Origin: an uncultured Spirochaetia bacterium
Lineage (GTDB): Bacteria; Spirochaetota; CALGPD01
NCBI GenBank assembly: GCA_937960625.1
Contig: CALGPD010000245.1
Span: 1-9,285, forward strand
Length of the DNA stretch: 9,285 nt
Reading direction: 5' to 3'
The translations under genes and the position numbers were made by a program. The notes under the pieces are model-generated. The model ran no database searches and had not been told where the DNA came from. It saw only the letters and a list, made by a program, of their open reading frames with translations. Positions 5,711 to 9,285 of the stretch are shown here, one piece after another. How positions within the stretch are numbered: position 1 is the stretch's first letter; every line of letters starts with the position of its first letter.

Positions 5711-6842
5711 GAAAAAAATTTTTCACGTTGTTTATAATATAAAAAATTTCCTCATCCCTAAGCTTGGGATAAAAAGGCAGGGTAACAGTGCAATCACCAA
5801 CGTGTTCCGCAAGAGAGAAGTCTCCTCTTTTATAACCAAAAGTTTCTTTATAATAAGTCATTAAATGAATTGGGTTAAAATTTACACTTACTCCTATTTC
5901 TTTACTTTGCAGATATTCAAGTAATTCATCCCGCTTTTCCACCGGAACTAAAAAAGTGAATATATGATAAGCGTGTTTTACACCGGGCAAAGTTTTCATC
6001 AATTCAATTTCCCTCACTCCGGACAGTTCTCTGGTGTATGTATCAAAAAGCCGCTGCCTGTCCTGCCTCATAGTATCAAGACGTTTTAGCTGGTCAACGA
6101 GTAAAGCCGCGTGAATATTATCCATGTTATATTTCCAGCCGACTAAGCTCACATCGTAATGCTTATACTTTTTAGTATACCTGTCCGCCGCGGTTTTATC
6201 CATTCCATGCAGTCTGAGCTTTTTAAGTAAATCAGCCTTTTCCTTCGAATGAACGGAAATCGCTCCGCCCTCGCCGCTTGTCAAATTTTTCGTTGCGTAA
6301 AAACTAAAACACGCCGCGTCTCCCAGCTCACCGACCCGCACACCGTCACGCATGCCTTCAACACAATGCGCGGCGTCTTCAATTACAACCAAACCGTGTT
6401 TATCCGCAAGGCCGCGAATTTTTTTCATGTCACACATCTGGCCGTATAAATGTACAACGAGTATGGCTTTTGTTTTATCTGTTATTTTTTCTTCAATTAA
6501 ATCAGCGTTAATATTTCCCGTTGTTTTTTCGACATCCACAAACACAGGCAAAGCGCCGGCATGGAGAATACTATTTGATGAAGCGCAAAAACTCATAGGC
6601 GTTGTAATTACCTCATCACCCGGCCCTATTCCAAACGCGAGCAGGGATAGATGCAGAGCCGCTGTGCAGCTCGTTACCCCTACTACATGAGGAACGTTTA
6701 AGTATTGGGCAAAGTCATTCTCAAACCGGTTAACGTAATCCCCGGTTGTTAAAAACAAAGAACGTAAAACATCATTTACGTTTTGTATATCCTGATCATC
6801 CACGTTGTGTTTATAAAATTCTATTTTAATGGCCGTCTCCAA
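5703..6842 (-). CDS. DegT/DnrJ/EryC1/StrS family PLP-dependent sugar aminotransferase
   Basis: This 379-residue protein fits the family of enzymes that aminate nucleotide-linked keto-sugars for lipopolysaccharide, O-antigen or glycan building, such as ArnB and PseC. Landmarks are GVTSCTAALHLSLLAFGIGP (55-74), GDEVITTPMSFCASSN (75-90), VVHLYGQMCDM (129-139), VIEDAAHCVEG (153-163) with Asp156 for the cofactor nitrogen, Lys185 in SFYATKNLTSGEGG as the Schiff-base lysine, and GWKYNMDNIHAALLVDQL (235-252). The exact sugar cannot be told. The full-frame start is TTG 6842 with only a weak upstream ribosome binding site. A good GGAG (6840-6837) instead sits 6 nt before an ATT codon at 6830, where family proteins usually begin (x-KIEFYKHN), so the start is uncertain. 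GC content peaks at about 50% or more around 6240-6360, above its AT-rich neighbours. It converges on ectC. Confidence 0.93.
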   Translation of the reverse strand: METAIKIEFYKHNVDDQDIQNVNDVLRSLFLTTGDYVNRFENDFAQYLNVPHVVGVTSCTAALHLSLLAFGIGPGDEVITTPMSFCASSNSILHAGALPVFVDVEKTTGNINADLIEEKITDKTKAILVVHLYGQMCDMKKIRGLADKHGLVVIEDAAHCVEGMRDGVRVGELGDAACFSFYATKNLTSGEGGAISVHSKEKADLLKKLRLHGMDKTAADRYTKKYKHYDVSLVGWKYNMDNIHAALLVDQLKRLDTMRQDRQRLFDTYTRELSGVREIELMKTLPGVKHAYHIFTFLVPVEKRDELLEYLQSKEIGVSVNFNPIHLMTYYKETFGYKRGDFSLAEHVGDCTVTLPFYPKLRDEEIFYIINNVKNFFQK

Positions 6843-6902
6843 TTAATTCACTTTTTATGATTAAATCAACTTTTAATATTAACGTACTTTAAACCCGTTT
6901 TG

Positions 6903-6908
6903 ATTATA
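6903..6908 (-). promoter_or_regulatory. Candidate -10 box for the DegT aminotransferase gene
   Basis: The minus strand reads TTGTATAATC here, a perfect TATAAT about 60 bp before the TTG start. No recognisable -35 box stands 16-18 bp upstream, so this is only a candidate. Confidence 0.35.
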
Positions 6909-6917
6909 CAATTTTTT

Positions 6918-7145
6918 AAAACTTTATTTATGGGGAATAAACACAGTTAAAAACAAAACTTTAAGTAAACTTTATTTCAAACAGGATGATGCAAATCCGA
7001 TTTAAAGCAAAAGTTAAAACTTTAAGTAAAAGTTTTTTATTAACCATGAAGGACAGGGAGGACTTTAAGGGATTTAGAAATAATTTAAACTAAAACATCG
7101 AAACAAAACTTTACTTATTAATCCAACATTTTAAATTAAAGTTTT
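6918..7145. repeat. Cluster of AAAACTTTA words in the intergenic region
   Basis: AAAACTTTA occurs on the plus strand at 6918-6926, 6955-6963, 7016-7024 and 7105-7113, and inverted (TAAAGTTTT) at 7137-7145. Two copies extend to a 15-bp exact repeat, AAAACTTTAAGTAAA, at 6955-6969 and 7016-7030. AAACAAAACTTTA is shared by 6951-6963 and 7101-7113. At 7010-7023 AAAGTT and AACTTT form a small palindrome with a 2-bp spacer. It could be a regulator binding cluster or the wreck of a repeat element. Confidence 0.55.
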
Positions 7146-7189
7146 AACAACGCTTTAAAGTTCTCCGTCGACTCCGTGCCTCCCGTGGT
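7043..7189. repeat. 147-bp imperfect inverted-repeat element
   Basis: The left arm (7043-7070) begins ACCATGAAGGACAGGGAG and ends GACTTTAAGG. The right arm (7153-7189), read on the other strand, begins ACCACGGGAGGCACGGAG and ends GAACTTTAAAG after a short extra GTCGACGGA insert. Both arms start with ACCAYG and end near ACTTTAA, so the unit has defined ends and could fold into a long hairpin. The roughly 80-bp centre is AT-rich and codes for nothing. The ACCACGGAGGCACGGAG pattern resembles a short interspersed repeat I recall from many environmental bacterial genomes, often near GxxExxY-protein genes; that link is from memory. No such gene is present here. Confidence 0.55.
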
Positions 7190-7230
7190 AAATATAAAAG
7201 CAAACTGACATACGGTATTATCCATACTAC

Positions 7231-7259
7231 TTGACAATGCGGTGTTTGTGAACTAAAAT
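7231..7259 (+). promoter_or_regulatory. Near-consensus promoter of the SprA-like gene
   Basis: A perfect -35 box TTGACA (7231-7236) is followed after 17 bp by TAAAAT (7254-7259). Transcription should start near 7266, leaving a leader of about 60 nt before ATG 7326. It is one of the two strongest promoters in the window and lies about 40 bp beyond the inverted-repeat element. Confidence 0.7.
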
Positions 7260-7325
7260 TCAATTAATAAAAACAATGGTTGAAAATTTAACACGTTTTA
7301 AGCCGATAATTATTATGAGGATTTT

Positions 7326-7868
7326 ATGCGGATAGGAAATAATTCTATAATTCTAGCCAAACTCGCGGACAATTACGCTTTAGTAATGAAGGAAAAACAC
7401 GTTCACGGTTTAAGTGACAACGAACAAAAAGCCGTTAACGAATTAAAATCACGGGACAAAGAAGTGCGCCTTCATGAAGCGGAACATATGCGCAACCCCG
7501 AGCTTATCTCTGTGGGCGGGCCGAAATTTACTTACGCGATAGGCCCTGACGGTAAAGCTTATGCCATTGGCGGAAACGTTACATTAACAACGGGTAAACC
7601 TAAATCTCCGGAAGATGCTATGCAGAAAGCAATGGCTTTAAAAAACTCGTCAATGGGTGTTGGTGAACCTTCAAGTAAAGACATTGGAGCGTCTATTTCA
7701 GCCGGCGCAATGTTTCAGGAAGCTTTTATAAAAAGCCGGGGAATAACCGATATATCAGAAATCAAACCTAATAATACGGATATACGATTTAAAAATTACA
7801 ACGAACAGAAAAACCTTTTATCAAAACCCGCGGGCTCATCTTCTACGGGCATTAACCTGCTGGTATAA
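7326..7868 (+). CDS. SprA-related putative metalloprotease (CJM1_0395 family)
   Basis: This protein of 180 residues starts at ATG 7326 with GAGG at 7317-7320. The core (about 39-86) matches the SprA-related / CJM1_0395-type family: ELKSRDKEVRLHEAEH (39-54), then FTYAIGPDGKAYAIGGNVTL (68-87), then PKSPEDAMQKAMALKNSSMG (92-111) and a Ser/Ala-rich helix through QEAF. HEAEH (50-54) is an HExxH zinc-binding signature, hence the putative protease label; activity of the family is not well established. There is no signal peptide or membrane segment, so it is probably cytoplasmic or exported by an unrecognised route. It is shorter than many relatives, which carry a long low-complexity N-terminus before the core. 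Its last 33 bp overlap the end of the convergent membrane-protein gene. No clear terminator separates them. Confidence 0.78.
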   Translation: MRIGNNSIILAKLADNYALVMKEKHVHGLSDNEQKAVNELKSRDKEVRLHEAEHMRNPELISVGGPKFTYAIGPDGKAYAIGGNVTLTTGKPKSPEDAMQKAMALKNSSMGVGEPSSKDIGASISAGAMFQEAFIKSRGITDISEIKPNNTDIRFKNYNEQKNLLSKPAGSSSTGINLLV

Positions 7869-9285
7869 AAAATCATTAAACTTTCTCTTTTTAATTCTTT
7901 TTAGTTTAAAAAAACGATACGGGTCGTATGGATACTTATAAAAAGGCAGCCTGAAATAGACTGTATACTTTTTTGCTTCCATTTTACCCACACCTTCAAC
8001 TGCAAGATTAAAAGCGTGAGGTATAAGGTGGTACTTGAAGTTATGTAGTGTAAACGTGAAGGTAAAGAACACCAACACTAAATACACAGGAATATGACTA
8101 AACTTAAGAAACAACGGTTTCAGTTTTTCTCCCAATATATGCGCGTACATTATGAATAAGATAATCATAAGCTTGCAAGGAATTAACCAGAACTCAAAAT
8201 AGAATGGTTCCCAATATATTGATAAAACCGTAAACATAATGAAACTTAAAAACACAGCAACGAAAACATATTTATAACGTTTGAAAGCAGATACGGAAAA
8301 TAATAATATAAAAGCTATAAAAATTAATAAAAATAACGCAAGAGAGTTATGGCCAACGTGTTTTAAAGAATACGGTTTCTTCAAATTATAAATAAACTTT
8401 TTTCCCTTTTTGTATTTAACCAAGTTTTTCCGGGATAAAAAAGCATCGGTTAAACCGTGAAAAATATAACGTGGATTAAACTGCTTTATACCCTGCCCCC
8501 ATTCTTTTGACTGAAAAGACTGATACGCAAAAATCCACTGTTGAAAAGTTAAATACTGCCATATACTCGCTTTTTTTGCCCTATGATTTTTTTTAAGAGG
8601 CAGTTTATAATATACAGCTCCCACCCAAAAATACGCTCCTGCTGTTAAAATCGCGGTTATAACGGAAATAATCAAAAAGGATTTTATCCGTTCTTTTATT
8701 GATTTTGAAAACAAACTTGCGGATTTTTCTTTAGTTTTTATTTCAAAACTCTTCTTAAACAGTTTGATTTTGAAAATAAAATCCGGGATGAAAAAAGTTG
8801 ATAAGACAGCAATAACGAAAATCATATAATATTGATGAAACATTATTCCAATAAAAAACGAAATGCCTAAAAACAACGAAGTTAAATAAAGTTTTAGTTT
8901 GTGTTTTTTCGTTGTTAATTCATAAAACAATAAAAGGCTCACACTTAACCATGCAAGGGGAAAAATACCGGTATCCACTTTGGCCGCATTATACAAATAA
9001 CCGTGGGAAAAGCCGGCGAGAATAATTCCAAGTATTGCTAAAAAATAATTACCCGTTAATTTTAATAATAATAAGGTTAGAGCGAATATACCCGTTGCCG
9101 CTATTAATAACGACCTTAGCCTTAAATTGAACACGATGTTAGTAAAACCGTATTTGCCCATATGCTTTTTTATTAATTCGTGAAACTTAACCGAAGTTAT
9201 TTCAAAGTGAAGGTGGTGGGGATTAAAAAAAGGCCTTTTGGTATGCATAATCCAGCGCGCGTTGTTGATATATACAACGCAGTCC
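7836..9285 (-). CDS. Multipass membrane protein, GT-C glycosyltransferase-like, N-terminus outside the window
   Basis: The frame is open through the right edge. Upstream of the Met at 9248 it continues with DCVVYINNARWI, which joins naturally to MHTKRPFFNPHHLHFE, so the Met is internal and the 5' end is missing. About 483 residues are visible. NPHHLHFE after a lost first membrane segment recalls the first periplasmic loop of GT-C type membrane glycosyltransferases, which use polyprenyl-linked sugars. About nine to ten hydrophobic helices follow, including LLIAATGIFALTLLLLKL, LFLGISFFIGIMF, FLIISVITAILTAGAYFWV, ALFLLIFIAFILLFSVSAF and LVLVFFTFTFTLHN, separated by Lys-rich loops, with a basic tail ending NARRR. 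No specific family or acceptor can be assigned, and the key acidic loop residue may be the visible Asp or lie outside. The gene is strongly AT-biased, with many Lys, Phe and Ile codons. Confidence 0.7.
   Translation of the reverse strand, partial: DCVVYINNARWIMHTKRPFFNPHHLHFEITSVKFHELIKKHMGKYGFTNIVFNLRLRSLLIAATGIFALTLLLLKLTGNYFLAILGIILAGFSHGYLYNAAKVDTGIFPLAWLSVSLLLFYELTTKKHKLKLYLTSLFLGISFFIGIMFHQYYMIFVIAVLSTFFIPDFIFKIKLFKKSFEIKTKEKSASLFSKSIKERIKSFLIISVITAILTAGAYFWVGAVYYKLPLKKNHRAKKASIWQYLTFQQWIFAYQSFQSKEWGQGIKQFNPRYIFHGLTDAFLSRKNLVKYKKGKKFIYNLKKPYSLKHVGHNSLALFLLIFIAFILLFSVSAFKRYKYVFVAVFLSFIMFTVLSIYWEPFYFEFWLIPCKLMIILFIMYAHILGEKLKPLFLKFSHIPVYLVLVFFTFTFTLHNFKYHLIPHAFNLAVEGVGKMEAKKYTVYFRLPFYKYPYDPYRFFKLKRIKKRKFNDFLYQQVNARRR

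Noticed and set aside
6249..6690. Plus-strand frames of 66 and 112 residues opposite the DegT gene
   Set aside because: Antisense shadows in the GC-richer part of the aminotransferase gene.
7046..7093. Fifteen-codon frame MKDREDFKGFRNNLN in the inverted-repeat element
   Set aside because: It has no ribosome binding site, and its sequence is simply the left arm of the repeat.

Overview
The window is AT-rich, gene-dense bacterial chromosome, and no phylum can be named safely from it. Several proteins point to a Gram-negative-type, probably uncultured bacterium facing salt or osmotic stress: a complete ectoine operon, a sugar-type DegT aminotransferase, a multipass GT-C-like membrane protein and a short secreted beta-helix protein. 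There are no rRNA or tRNA genes, CRISPR arrays or intact transposases.

Left part (1-1090): an accessory patch. It starts with the end of a DUF4926 protein. Next come two decayed, similarly oriented copies of the 3' end of a tyrosine recombinase gene (minus strand, about 230-361 and 950-1087). They flank a broken PIN-domain toxin gene (461-709) that overlaps a small intact antitoxin-like gene (699-899). This looks like the scar of repeated cassette or island insertion.

Middle left (1197-2298): a MarR-type repressor domain fused to a class I SAM-dependent methyltransferase. A near-ideal promoter (TTGACT-17-TATTAT) runs into a perfect 24-bp palindrome with 11-bp arms just before the ribosome binding site, so the gene very probably represses itself. 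A secreted right-handed beta-helix protein (2325-3056) is convergent with it.

Centre (3415-5710): ectABC, the full route from L-2,4-diaminobutyrate to ectoine, closely spaced, with its own promoter candidate and a hairpin terminator. No ectD or dedicated aspartokinase lies beside it.

Right (5703-9285): a convergent DegT/DnrJ/EryC1/StrS aminotransferase. A roughly 480-bp gene-free stretch follows, with a repeated AAAACTTTA word and a 147-bp imperfect inverted-repeat element. Then come a consensus promoter and a short SprA-like HExxH putative metalloprotease. The window ends in a convergent, overlapping GT-C-like membrane protein cut by the edge.

The most interesting items are the MarR-methyltransferase fusion with its operator, the recombinase-tail repeats around the toxin-antitoxin remnant, and the inverted-repeat element at 7043-7189.
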